Assembly (NCBI RefSeq): GCF_001613045.1
Contig: NZ_BDBP01000007.1
Span: forward strand, 57,456-121,455
Length of the DNA: 64,000 nt
Reading direction: 5' to 3'
Source: Nocardia lijiangensis NBRC 108240
Lineage (GTDB): Bacteria; Actinomycetota; Actinomycetes; Mycobacteriales; Mycobacteriaceae
In this document: positions 8,403 to 17,564 of the stretch, in pieces
How positions within the stretch are numbered: the stretch's first letter is position 1
How the letters are laid out: each line of letters starts with the position of its first letter
Notes under the pieces: model-generated
Databases searched by the model: none
What the model saw: only the letters and a program-made list of their open reading frames with translations
Told to the model about the DNA's origin: nothing
Position numbers and translations under genes: made by a program

Positions 8403-9410
8403 ATGTCCTCGATCTGCGTCGGTCCGGTGTCGACCGCGTTTCCCGAATCCTCCGTCGCGGTAGCCGATCTCGCCGAGCTGTCGGAACTGCCGCCCGCTCG
8501 ACGTGCGCACGCACTGTCCCTCGGCATCGATGGCGTGCGCTGCGCCGAGGACGACGCCGAGCACGACCTCGCCGCCGAGGCGGCGCGCGACGCTCTCGAT
8601 CGCGCGGGGTTGGCGGCCGAGGAACTCGACGCCATGCTGGTCGTCGGCGGGCGCGCACCGCGTTACCTGCTCGCCTCCGAGGCCACCCGTCTTCAGCAGC
8701 GGCTCGGCGCGGATCGCGCGTTCGTCGCCGGGGTCGGCGAGCTCGGGTGCGTGTCGATCTCGGCCGCGTTCACGCTGGCGGCGGCACTGCTCCGCGGCGA
8801 CGAACGGTGCCGCACAGTGCTCGTCGTGGCCGCGGCGACCGCGCCGACGCGATTCCGCTACCGCGCGCCGATGACGGTCCTGGGCGACGGAGCTGCGGCC
8901 GTGCTGCTCTCCACCGGTCGCGGCGGCCGGTACCAGCTGGTCGATCATCAGGTGCGCAGCGACGGCCGCTACGCGGACCTGTTCCGGATCGACTACCGCG
9001 ACGTGCCGTGGCGGCAGTGGCGTGAGACCTGCGCCGACGAGGCCGCCTACAGCTTCCGGCTCGCGGTCGAGAGCCGCAAACGTCTCACGGCGCTGAACAC
9101 CGAGGTGCTGTCCCGCAACGGATTACGGCTCGACGACATGGGTTCGGTCCTGATGCAGAATCTTTCGGCCGGTGCGTTCGCTTTCTGGGAGGAGGCGCTC
9201 GGCATAGGCATCGATCCGGCCTGTCACCGCAATCTCGCCGCGTTCGGGCACCTCGGATCGGTGGATATGCTCGTCAACCTCGACCTCGCGGCGCAGACTC
9301 GCGCGCCAGGGGATCATGTTCTGCTGCTGAACAGCAGCCCGGTTGCGGCATGGAGCACCAGCCTGCTGCGGCGGCTGCCGGACCGCGATCTCGAAGGGAC
9401 GCTGTCGTGA
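8403..9410 (+). CDS. KASIII-like acyltransferase/ketosynthase
   Basis: 335 aa. ATG 8403 was chosen because GGAGGTGA lies 7-8 nt upstream; GTG 8394 and ATG 8397 are alternatives. Thiolase fold of FabH type: Cys116 in GELGCVSISAAF matches the catalytic Cys, and ACxAxT-like packing and a MTVLGDGAAAVLL segment are present. The usual catalytic pair is altered. The HQAN region reads LMQNLSAGAF with no His, and the Asn region reads FGHLGSVDML. KASIII relatives with a rearranged triad (CerJ-type) transfer acyl groups to non-carbon nucleophiles instead of condensing. In this operon it may move an ACP-bound unit, but substrate and reaction are unknown. The next gene starts in its stop (GTGA). Confidence 0.75.
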   Translation: MSSICVGPVSTAFPESSVAVADLAELSELPPARRAHALSLGIDGVRCAEDDAEHDLAAEAARDALDRAGLAAEELDAMLVVGGRAPRYLLASEATRLQQRLGADRAFVAGVGELGCVSISAAFTLAAALLRGDERCRTVLVVAAATAPTRFRYRAPMTVLGDGAAAVLLSTGRGGRYQLVDHQVRSDGRYADLFRIDYRDVPWRQWRETCADEAAYSFRLAVESRKRLTALNTEVLSRNGLRLDDMGSVLMQNLSAGAFAFWEEALGIGIDPACHRNLAAFGHLGSVDMLVNLDLAAQTRAPGDHVLLLNSSPVAAWSTSLLRRLPDRDLEGTLS

Positions 9411-12268
9411 ACGCGGTCGTGAAATGTCTGGTCTGGGATCTGGACGACACCCTGTGGGACGGCGTCGTGCTGGAGGGCGATGCCGGCGCGCCGCATCCGG
9501 AAGCCCGCAGGGCGCTGCGGCTGCTCGACGAACGCGGCATCGTGCACGCGGTCGCCAGCCGCGGCGAGCCTGCTCCGGCGCTGGCGCACCTGTCGGCGCA
9601 CGGCCTGGATGAGATGTTCTGTGCGACGCAGATCGGCTGGGATGCCAAATCCGAAGCGGTGCACAGGATCGCGGAGACGCTGAACATCGGGCTGGACTCC
9701 ATCGCCTTCGTCGACAACGATCCGGTCGAACGCGCCGAGGTGTCCGCCGCGTTGCCGCAGGTCCGCTGCTATGCCGCCGAGGATCTGGCGGGACTGCCGG
9801 ATCTGGCGGAGTTCAGCCCGGCGGTGGTCACCGGGGATGCGCGCGAACGCAGGAAACGCTATCGCGCCGAAGCGCTTCGACGTACCAGCGCGCAGTCCTT
9901 CGCCGGATCGAACACAGAATTCCTGCTCGAACTCGGGCTGGTACTGACCGTGCGACGGGCGCGCGAGGCGGATCTCGAACGCGCGCACGAACTCACGGTG
10001 CGCACGCATCAGCTCAACACCACCGGCCGCACCTTCGACATCGAGCAGTTGCGCGCGCTGAGCGCCTCCGCCACCCACGAGGTGCTGATCGCGACCCTGC
10101 GGGACCGGTTCGGTGAGTACGGCGCGATCGGGCTCACGGTCACTGAGATCCGTGGCACGGATTCGGTACTGCTGCTGATGCTCATGTCCTGCCGGGTGAT
10201 GTCGCGCGGGGTCGGCGGCGCGCTGCTGGCACATCTGATCGACCGCGCGAGCGCACGCGGACAGCGCTGCGTCGCGGAGTTCGTGCCGACCGAGGTCAAC
10301 CGGGTCATGCTCGTCACGCTGCGCTTCGCCGGATTCGCCGTGCTGGAACCGGGTTCGGACATCGTGCTGCTCGGACACGACGGGCGGACCGCAGTGCCGA
10401 ACACCGCCCATGTGCTCGTGCGGTCGGCTGATGCGCCGACACCGCCGGGGGATCTGATCACCGGTCTGCTGCGCCGAGCCGAGCAGTTCCCGGACCGGAT
10501 CGCGCTGATTTCCGGCGACGACACCCTCACCTATCGCGAACTCGACACCCGCACAGCGGATCTCGCCGGGAGACTTGTCGGGGCCGGGGTGCGTCCCGGC
10601 GAGGTGGTGCTGTGTCTTTTGCGGCAGGACGCGTGGACGGTCGTGGCGATGCTGGCCGCGCTGCGCGCCGGAGCGGCCTGGTGCCTGATCGAACCCGGGC
10701 GGGCCGGGGCGCAGCTAAGTGCACTGATCGACGACATACCCTGCACGGCAGTCGTTTTCGACGAGCACGCACCGCGGACGTCGATCGACGACGTGCAAAC
10801 GCTGCTCGCGCCCGCGGCGAACCGACCCGCTCTGGTCGCGCTGGGCACGACCTCACCGATCGGCCCGCTGCCCGCACCGCCACCAGCGTCAGCGCCCGCC
10901 TACGTGATCACCACCTCCGGATCGACCGGCGCCCCCAAGGCCGTCGTGGTCAGCCGCGGCAATCTCGCGGCGATGATCTCCGGACGCGACTATCCGTGCA
11001 CCGACGGCGAATTGGTCACCCTGTCGACCTGTCCGCTCACCGCGGACGCCGCACTGCTGTTCAGTCCGTGGGCGCTCACCCGGGGCGGCACCGTGGTGGT
11101 GCCGACCCATCGGGAACTCCCCGACGCGGCCGCGGTCGGCGCTCTCGCGGATCGGCACCGGGTCAGTCATCTCATCGCCACGCCGTCCTACTACCGGCTG
11201 CTGCTGCCCCGGCTAGCTGGGTCGCCCACCCCGCCGACGGTGGTCGCCCTCGCCGGGGAGGCGCTGTCCGCGTCATTGGCCACGCGGCACCGCGACCTGC
11301 TCCCGGACACCGTGCTGATGAACGAGTACGGCCCCACCGAGGCGACCGTGACCTGCGTGTGGCACGTCGTCACCGAGACCGCGGTGGTGCCGATCGGTAC
11401 ACCGCTGCCGGGCAATACGGCGCAGGTGCTCGGACCGCAGCTGACAGCCGTAATCGACGGCGGCACAGGCGAACTGTATCTCGGCGGTGACCAGATCACC
11501 CTCGGCTACGCCGCCCGTCCCGGGCTCACAGCCACCCGTTTCGTCGCCGACCCGTTCGCCGTCGAACCCGGCGCGCGGATGTATCGCACCGGCGATCTCG
11601 CGCGGCTCACCGCCGCGGGCGACATCGACTTCCTCGGCCGCGCCGACGGGCAGGTGCAGATCCGCGGCGCACGGGTGGAACGCCAGGCGGTGGAGGCGGT
11701 GCTGGAGACCCATCCCGGGGTCGCACACGCGGTGACGGTGATCCGCACCGGCCGCGACGACATCGATGAACTCGTCGCATTCATCGTGCCCGCCGACGCC
11801 ACCGCACCACCCGGACGCCGTGAGCTGGCTCGGCACTGCGCCGAACGGCTGTCGCCGATGGAGGTGCCGAGCCGGTTCGTGCCGATCGACACGATTCCGA
11901 TCGCCGCGGCGGGCAAACTCGACGAGGCCATCCTGCTGGCTCGGGCAGACGACCCGCCGCTGCCGGGTCCCTCGCGCCACGACTGGACGCCCGAACAGCG
12001 CGAGATCGCCGAAATATGGTCCGCCGCACTCGAACACAACGATTTCGACCTCGACGAGTCGTTCTTCGAGGTCGGCGGCAACTCGCACCGGGTAGTCGTG
12101 CTGCATCTGCTGATGGAGCAGTGGCGGCCGGGCGCGGTTCGCGTCGGTCAGCTGTTCGACCTGCGCACCGTCCGCGACCAGGCCGACGCTCTCGCTGCGG
12201 GCGCAACCATCGCCGCGGAGTCCATCGAATCTTCCGTACCCGTCTCCACTCGAGCCTTCGAGCTGTGA
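9407..12268 (+). CDS. FkbH-adenylation-PCP fusion (NRPS loading/extender protein)
   Basis: 953 aa, GTG start overlapping the previous stop by 4 nt. Residues 1-~125 are the FkbH HAD half: WDLDDTLWDG with Asp11/Asp13, then SRGEP and FVDNDPVERAEV. Residues ~165-320 are the GNAT-like half typical of FkbH (RTHQLNTTGRTFD, LMSCRVMSRGVGG). FkbH takes 1,3-bisphosphoglycerate, removes phosphate and loads glyceryl on a carrier protein. Residues ~345-855 are an adenylation domain (TTSGSTGAPKAVVV, YGPTEATV, YRTGDLARL, A10 Lys in AAGKLDEA). Its A4 region (TADAALLFSPW) is unlike standard amino-acid A domains, so I assign no substrate. Residues ~861-935 are a PCP with GGNSHR. FkbH is normally a separate protein, so the fusion is unusual. 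The next gene overlaps its stop by 4 nt. Confidence 0.9.
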   Translation: MNAVVKCLVWDLDDTLWDGVVLEGDAGAPHPEARRALRLLDERGIVHAVASRGEPAPALAHLSAHGLDEMFCATQIGWDAKSEAVHRIAETLNIGLDSIAFVDNDPVERAEVSAALPQVRCYAAEDLAGLPDLAEFSPAVVTGDARERRKRYRAEALRRTSAQSFAGSNTEFLLELGLVLTVRRAREADLERAHELTVRTHQLNTTGRTFDIEQLRALSASATHEVLIATLRDRFGEYGAIGLTVTEIRGTDSVLLLMLMSCRVMSRGVGGALLAHLIDRASARGQRCVAEFVPTEVNRVMLVTLRFAGFAVLEPGSDIVLLGHDGRTAVPNTAHVLVRSADAPTPPGDLITGLLRRAEQFPDRIALISGDDTLTYRELDTRTADLAGRLVGAGVRPGEVVLCLLRQDAWTVVAMLAALRAGAAWCLIEPGRAGAQLSALIDDIPCTAVVFDEHAPRTSIDDVQTLLAPAANRPALVALGTTSPIGPLPAPPPASAPAYVITTSGSTGAPKAVVVSRGNLAAMISGRDYPCTDGELVTLSTCPLTADAALLFSPWALTRGGTVVVPTHRELPDAAAVGALADRHRVSHLIATPSYYRLLLPRLAGSPTPPTVVALAGEALSASLATRHRDLLPDTVLMNEYGPTEATVTCVWHVVTETAVVPIGTPLPGNTAQVLGPQLTAVIDGGTGELYLGGDQITLGYAARPGLTATRFVADPFAVEPGARMYRTGDLARLTAAGDIDFLGRADGQVQIRGARVERQAVEAVLETHPGVAHAVTVIRTGRDDIDELVAFIVPADATAPPGRRELARHCAERLSPMEVPSRFVPIDTIPIAAAGKLDEAILLARADDPPLPGPSRHDWTPEQREIAEIWSAALEHNDFDLDESFFEVGGNSHRVVVLHLLMEQWRPGAVRVGQLFDLRTVRDQADALAAGATIAAESIESSVPVSTRAFEL

Positions 12269-15200
12269 CCCCTCAGGAGCACACCTTGCCGGACCCCGGC
12301 ACCCCTGACCTCGCCTTCGCGCGGAACACCGACATCGCGATCGTCGGCATCGGCGCGCGTTTCCCGGAGGCCGCCGACCTCGCGGAATTCCGGGCCAACC
12401 TGGCCGCCGGGCGCGATTCGGTGGGACCGATGCCGCCAGGACGGATCGCGGCCACCGGCCTGGACGACACCGTCACCTACCTGCCCATGGGGCACCTCGC
12501 CGAGATCGACGGCTTCGACTACCGCTTCTTCGACCTCTCCCGCAGGGAGGCGAGCGTCATGGATCCGCAGCAGCGGCTCGCCCTCGTGCTGGCCCAGCGC
12601 GCGATCGAGGACGCCGGATACACCACCGACCGGCTGGCCCGCTCGGTCACCGCCGTCGCGCTGAGTGCCGCGCAATCGAGCTATCACTCCGCCGCGGTGG
12701 ACCCGGGTCCGTTGAGTCTGCTCGGCAACGCCACCTTCGCGGGCCCGGCGCGGATCGCGCATCGGTTCGGGTTCACCGGCGCCTGCTTCGGCGTCGACAG
12801 CGGATGCAACAGCGCACTCGTCGCGGTACATCAGGCATGCCGCGAATTACGCAGCGGCGACGCCGATTACGCGCTGGCCGGAGGTGTGACCGTGCGGGTG
12901 CACGGCTCCCCGTCCTGGGGTGGGTCGACCTTCTCCGAGATCATGTCGCCCAGCGGCGTCTGCCGCGCCTTCGACGCCGACGCCGACGGCACCGTGAACG
13001 GGGAGGGTGGTGCGATACTGCTGCTCACCACGGTGGGCCGGGCGCTGGCCGACGGCGCTCCAATCCACGCGGTGATCCGCGGCAGCGCGACCCGGCACAA
13101 CGGAGCGGCCGCCGCCACCATCAGCACACCGAGCGCCACCGCCCAGAGCGCCGTGATCAGGAAAGCGTGGGAAACGGCCGGACTCGACCCGCGCGCGGCA
13201 GGCTACCTCGAAACCCACGGGTCGGGCACCCGGCTCGGTGACGCGGTGGAACTGGAGTCGATCACCACCGTCTTCGGCGACGGTCCCGGGCTGCCGATCG
13301 GCTCGGTGAAGACGAACATCGGTCATCTCGACCACGCCTCGGGCATCGCGGGTCTGGTGAAGGCGGTGCTGAGCGTGTCGGAGGCGCAGCTGTATCCGTC
13401 ACTGCACTTCACCCGTGCGACGGGCGGATTCGATCTGGCGGCCGCCGGTATCGAGGTGCTCACCGAGAGCCGTTCGTGGACCGGTGATGCGGTGCGCGCC
13501 GCCGGAGTCAGCTCGTTCAGCCTGGGTGGCAGCATCGCGCACTGCGTGGTGTCGCAGGCCCCGCCGGTCCCCGCCGCACCGCCGTCACACCGCGCCCGGT
13601 TGATCGGTGTCTCCGCGCGGACCCCCGAGGCGCTGAGCGAGCTGTGCATCCGGCTCGCCGAGGCGGTGCGCACCACCTCCGCATCGCTGGACGAGGTGGC
13701 CGCCACGCTTACGCTCGGCCGCGACCACTACGCCTACCGTGCCGCCGTGATCGCCTCCGACACAGCGGAACTCGCCGATACGCTGGACAAGGCAGCGGTG
13801 GGCGTCCATCGCACACCGACCGTGCCGCGCGTGGTGCTGCTGTTGTCTCCCGACGCCATCCCGGTCGGTTCCGCAGCGTCGGCGGCCGCGCAGCGCACCG
13901 AATTGCCCGACCAGTTGCCCGCCACGGGTACGACAGCGAGGGTGCTCGCCGGGCAGCTCGCTGTGCACGAGCGGCTCACCGCCTGCGGCATCCCGCTCGC
14001 GGCGCTGCTGAGCGCGGGATCGTCCCGATTCGCCGCCCGGTATTTGCTCGGCTCCCGGGACCGGGTCGACCCGGACGAACTCGCCGACACACCACCCACG
14101 ATCGACCGCGACCGACTGCTCGGCGCCGTGCGAACCCTCATGGCCGACGGTCCGGTGGTGTTCGTGGAACCGAGCCGGGACGGCAGGCTGGGCGCGCTCG
14201 TCGCCGAGGCTGTTCCCGAGGCCGAGATCGTCTCCGCCACAACCGATACCGCCGATCTGGACGAACTGCTGGGCCAGCTCTACGAATACGGCGTCGACCT
14301 CGACTGGACCGCCATTGCGCCCGTCGATGCTCGACGGGTCCGTCTGCCGGGGCATCCGATGTTCGAATCACGCTGCTGGGTCGACCTGCCCCGCACCACC
14401 GCGCCCGCACCCGCGCGGGCCGCCGCGCCCGCCGCACCGCCGGACCACTCCGATCCGGTGGAGTGGCTGCGCCGCACTCTCGCCGAGCTGCTGTACACCG
14501 ACGACGAGATCGCCGAGGACGCCGACTATTTCGCTCTCGGCGGCAATTCGCTGATCGCGGTCCAGCTGGTGGACCGGATCGAGGAGACCTACGGTTTCCG
14601 GCCGAAACTGCTGGATGTGTACGAGCGCCCGCGCGTGGCCGATTTCGCGGAACTTCTCGCAGGCGGGCGCGTCGGCAGCGCCGAGCGCGCGCCTGTTCCG
14701 GCGCTGGTCGCCCACGACGAACCGGTCATGTCCTCGGGGCAGGAACGCATGTGGTTCCACCACCAGTTCGATCCGCACACGACGCTGTACAACTACCCGG
14801 TCGTGCAGCTGTTGCGCGGACCGATCGACCTGGAGGCGCTGCACGGCACCTTCAACGATCTCGTCCAGCGTCACGAGACCCTGCGGTACAACTTCGCCGA
14901 AGTGGACGGCGTCGCGGTGCTGCGCATCCGCGATCGGCTGGACGACTACTTCCGCCGCGTCGACGTCTCGGCCGAACCCGATCCGCTCGCCGCGGCCCGC
15001 GCCCTCGTGCACGCCGCCGCCAAGGAACCGTTCGACCTGGCCGAGGACGCCCTGCTGCGGGTATTGGTCATCACCGTGGGACCCGATACCCACGTCCTGC
15101 AATTGACCTGCCATCACGCCGTCACCGACGGTGCGACACCGGTGATCCTCGGTCGCGAACTGCCGGAACTGTACGCCGCACGGCGCGAAGGCCGGCCGCA

Positions 15201-16713
15201 CCGCCTGCCCGCGCTGCCCATCCGCTACCGCGACTACGCGGCCTGGCATCGCGCGCTGCTGGCGAGTTCGGCGCTCGACCACGAACTCGACTACTGGCGT
15301 GACACTCTCGCCGACGCCCCGCCGCTGCGGCTGCCCACGGATTTCCCGCGACCCGCTCGCAAAACCTACGTCGGCGACCTGCATCCGTTCACCATCCCGG
15401 CGGCGCTGCTCACCGACCTGCGGGCGCTGGCGGGCCGCGAATCGGTCTCGCTGTTCGTCGTCCTGCTCAGCGCGTTCTATCTGACCCTCGCGCGATACAG
15501 CGGACAGCGCGACATCGTCGTCGGCACGCCGACCACCGGACGCGGCAGACGCGAATTCCAGGATCTGATCGGATATTTCAACAGCACGGTCGCCCTGCGC
15601 ACCGACTTCAGCGGCGATACTGCGCTGCCCGACCTGCTGACCCGGGTGCGCTCGGTCATCTTCGGTGCGCTCGAACACCAGGAGATCCCGTTCGACCGCG
15701 TGGTCAACGCCCTGGTGCGACAGCGCGACCTGTCGCGGACCCCGCTGTTCGATGTGCTCTACATTCACCAGGTCACGCCACCGATGGAGCGGATCGACGA
15801 GGCGGGCGCGGAACTGTTCGATCTCGATCACGCCGCGGGCAACGAATTCGGCGGATTGCCCACCGGCACCGCGAAATTCGACCTCACGCTGGTGACCTTC
15901 GAATACACCGACGACGTCCCGCGCGATATCGGCGCGTGCCTCGAATTCAGTACCGAGTTGTTCACCGCGCAGACGGTGGCCGCGATCGGCGACGCCTTCC
16001 TGGAGATCCTGGCGGCGATGGTGGCGGACACCGGCGCGCCACCGGTCGCGGCGTTGATCGCCGGAGCGCAGTGGGGCGCGGATGCGACGGAGTCGATCCC
16101 CACCGACCGTCCGCGGACCGGTACCTCGAGTTACCACCACGAAACGATCACGCGTGCAATCGATCTGGAACGGCTCGGTGCTGCTGCGCGCGATGCCGCA
16201 GTGCTCGACGCCCCGCTCGATGCCGCTCCTCTCGACACCGACCAGTTCGATGCGCTGGTCGACGCCGCACTGTTCGACGCCTACGTAGTGCTGCTCGGCT
16301 GGTACAGCGGTGGCGATCGATTGCGTATCGGCCTGCCCGACTCTCCCGAGGGCGAGCATCGGGACGGCATCGTGACGATTCGCCCGGACACGACATGGCG
16401 AAGACTGCGCGACAACCCGCCCGAATCGGCAACGGGAGCAGGCACAGCGCCCCTGCGGTACGTCGGCCGCACGCCGGACTCGGCGCTTCCGCCATGGGAC
16501 ACCGCGCCCGAACTCGCCCTCTCGTGGACGCGGCACCCCGCAGCGCTGCACCTGCACTACGCGACCGAACTGTTCGACCGGTCCTCGGCCGAGGCCATCA
16601 CGGACGAACTCGTCGCGCTCGCGGCGGCCGCGCTCGACAGACCGGACGAGCCGGTGCACGACACCGTCACGGGCATCGAATCATTCGTCGAGGAAAAGGA
16701 GATCCACCCGTGA
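12265..16713 (+). CDS. Hybrid PKS/NRPS: KS - degenerate AT - PCP - C - partial C
   Basis: 1,482 aa, GTG start in the previous stop. KS at ~22-432 has Cys181 in VDSGCNSALVAV and both His residues (ETHGSGTRLGD, KTNIGHLDHASG), so it should condense. Residues ~445-710 keep the KS-AT linker and the post-AT signature (YEYGVDLDWTAI, RRVRLPGHPMF), but between them there is no GHSxGE nucleophile motif. The AT is dead, so the extender must come from elsewhere, plausibly the stand-alone ACP. Residues ~730-805 are a PCP (ALGGNSLIAVQL). Residues ~818-1265 are a condensation domain with TCHHAVTDGAT (HHxxxDG). Residues ~1275-1468 resemble only the C-terminal lobe of a second C domain (LLGWYSGGDRLRIGLP, LHYATELFDRSSAEAITDEL) without the His motif. 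No ketoreductase is present. Confidence 0.88.
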   Translation: MTPQEHTLPDPGTPDLAFARNTDIAIVGIGARFPEAADLAEFRANLAAGRDSVGPMPPGRIAATGLDDTVTYLPMGHLAEIDGFDYRFFDLSRREASVMDPQQRLALVLAQRAIEDAGYTTDRLARSVTAVALSAAQSSYHSAAVDPGPLSLLGNATFAGPARIAHRFGFTGACFGVDSGCNSALVAVHQACRELRSGDADYALAGGVTVRVHGSPSWGGSTFSEIMSPSGVCRAFDADADGTVNGEGGAILLLTTVGRALADGAPIHAVIRGSATRHNGAAAATISTPSATAQSAVIRKAWETAGLDPRAAGYLETHGSGTRLGDAVELESITTVFGDGPGLPIGSVKTNIGHLDHASGIAGLVKAVLSVSEAQLYPSLHFTRATGGFDLAAAGIEVLTESRSWTGDAVRAAGVSSFSLGGSIAHCVVSQAPPVPAAPPSHRARLIGVSARTPEALSELCIRLAEAVRTTSASLDEVAATLTLGRDHYAYRAAVIASDTAELADTLDKAAVGVHRTPTVPRVVLLLSPDAIPVGSAASAAAQRTELPDQLPATGTTARVLAGQLAVHERLTACGIPLAALLSAGSSRFAARYLLGSRDRVDPDELADTPPTIDRDRLLGAVRTLMADGPVVFVEPSRDGRLGALVAEAVPEAEIVSATTDTADLDELLGQLYEYGVDLDWTAIAPVDARRVRLPGHPMFESRCWVDLPRTTAPAPARAAAPAAPPDHSDPVEWLRRTLAELLYTDDEIAEDADYFALGGNSLIAVQLVDRIEETYGFRPKLLDVYERPRVADFAELLAGGRVGSAERAPVPALVAHDEPVMSSGQERMWFHHQFDPHTTLYNYPVVQLLRGPIDLEALHGTFNDLVQRHETLRYNFAEVDGVAVLRIRDRLDDYFRRVDVSAEPDPLAAARALVHAAAKEPFDLAEDALLRVLVITVGPDTHVLQLTCHHAVTDGATPVILGRELPELYAARREGRPHRLPALPIRYRDYAAWHRALLASSALDHELDYWRDTLADAPPLRLPTDFPRPARKTYVGDLHPFTIPAALLTDLRALAGRESVSLFVVLLSAFYLTLARYSGQRDIVVGTPTTGRGRREFQDLIGYFNSTVALRTDFSGDTALPDLLTRVRSVIFGALEHQEIPFDRVVNALVRQRDLSRTPLFDVLYIHQVTPPMERIDEAGAELFDLDHAAGNEFGGLPTGTAKFDLTLVTFEYTDDVPRDIGACLEFSTELFTAQTVAAIGDAFLEILAAMVADTGAPPVAALIAGAQWGADATESIPTDRPRTGTSSYHHETITRAIDLERLGAAARDAAVLDAPLDAAPLDTDQFDALVDAALFDAYVVLLGWYSGGDRLRIGLPDSPEGEHRDGIVTIRPDTTWRRLRDNPPESATGAGTAPLRYVGRTPDSALPPWDTAPELALSWTRHPAALHLHYATELFDRSSAEAITDELVALAAAALDRPDEPVHDTVTGIESFVEEKEIHP

Positions 16714-17564
16714 CCGCACAGCACCGGGTCGGCGTGGTCGGCGCGGGCACCATGGGCGCGGGCATCGCCCAGTGCGCGGCCGAAGCTGGCATGTCCGTGA
16801 CCGTGATCGATCCCGACCCCGCGGCCGCCGAGCGGGCGCGACGGAGCATCCGCGCGACGCTGCGTTCGAGCGTGCTGCTCGGCCGGGGTCCGCGCTCCGG
16901 TGAGCTCACCGAGATCAGCGACCGCATCCGGTGGTCGGAGCGCATCGAGGATCTGGGCGACACCACCTTCGTCATCGAATCCGTCACCGAGCGAGTCGAA
17001 CTCAAGTACGCCGTGTTCGCCGAACTCGACCGGACGTGCCCGCCGTCGGCCGTCTTCGCCTCCGGCACCTCCGCCATCCCCATCGCGGATCTGGCCGCAC
17101 ACACCGGCAGGCCGGAGCGCATGCTCGGGCTGCATTTCATGAATCCCGCGCCGCTGACCGAAGCCGTGGAGGTGATCACCACCGCGCAGACCGCGCCCGA
17201 CACCCTCACCACCGCACTCGATTTCCTCGCCGCACTCGGCAAGCGCGGCATCGTGGTGGGTGACGGTCCCGGATTCGTCATCAACCGGGTGCTCATGCTC
17301 GCCATCGCCGAGGCCGCCGCGATCACCGAATCCGGCACCGACGCCGCCACGGTGGACGCCTTGTTCGAGGGCTGTCTGGGGCATCGGATGGGGCCGTTGC
17401 GCACCGCGGATCTGATCGGCCTCGACAATGTGGCCGACACCCTCGCCGTCCTGCGGGACGCCACCGGCGACGGCCACTACCGCGTGCCGGACGCGCTGGC
17501 GGGCCTGGTCAGGGACGGCCATCTGGGCCGCAAGTCGGGACGGGGATTCCATGCGTACCCGTGA
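16710..17564 (+). CDS. 3-hydroxyacyl-CoA dehydrogenase (FkbK-like)
   Basis: 284 aa, GTG 16710 overlapping the previous stop by 4 nt. The N-terminal Rossmann motif GVVGAGTMGAGIAQ binds NAD. FVIESVTERVELKYAVFAEL, ASGTSAIPI and GLHFMNPAPLTEAVEVI are the 3-hydroxybutyryl-CoA dehydrogenase signature, and GDGPGFVINRVLM leads into the helical C-terminal domain ending GRKSGRGFHAYP. Length is normal for the short form. In FkbH-type operons this enzyme oxidises glyceryl-ACP to the hydroxymalonyl semialdehyde; FkbI then completes the acid. No FkbG-type O-methyltransferase is found, so the unit would stay unmethylated. The following NRPS starts 14 nt before its stop. Confidence 0.88.
   Translation: MTAQHRVGVVGAGTMGAGIAQCAAEAGMSVTVIDPDPAAAERARRSIRATLRSSVLLGRGPRSGELTEISDRIRWSERIEDLGDTTFVIESVTERVELKYAVFAELDRTCPPSAVFASGTSAIPIADLAAHTGRPERMLGLHFMNPAPLTEAVEVITTAQTAPDTLTTALDFLAALGKRGIVVGDGPGFVINRVLMLAIAEAAAITESGTDAATVDALFEGCLGHRMGPLRTADLIGLDNVADTLAVLRDATGDGHYRVPDALAGLVRDGHLGRKSGRGFHAYP

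Noticed and set aside
13644..15302. 552-codon plus-strand frame in the KS gene region
   Set aside because: Arg/Pro-rich out-of-frame translation typical of GC-rich DNA; no domain.
14368..16659. 763-codon minus-strand frame across the KS-PCP-C gene
   Set aside because: Shadow frame of a well-supported NRPS gene with conserved catalytic motifs on the other strand.
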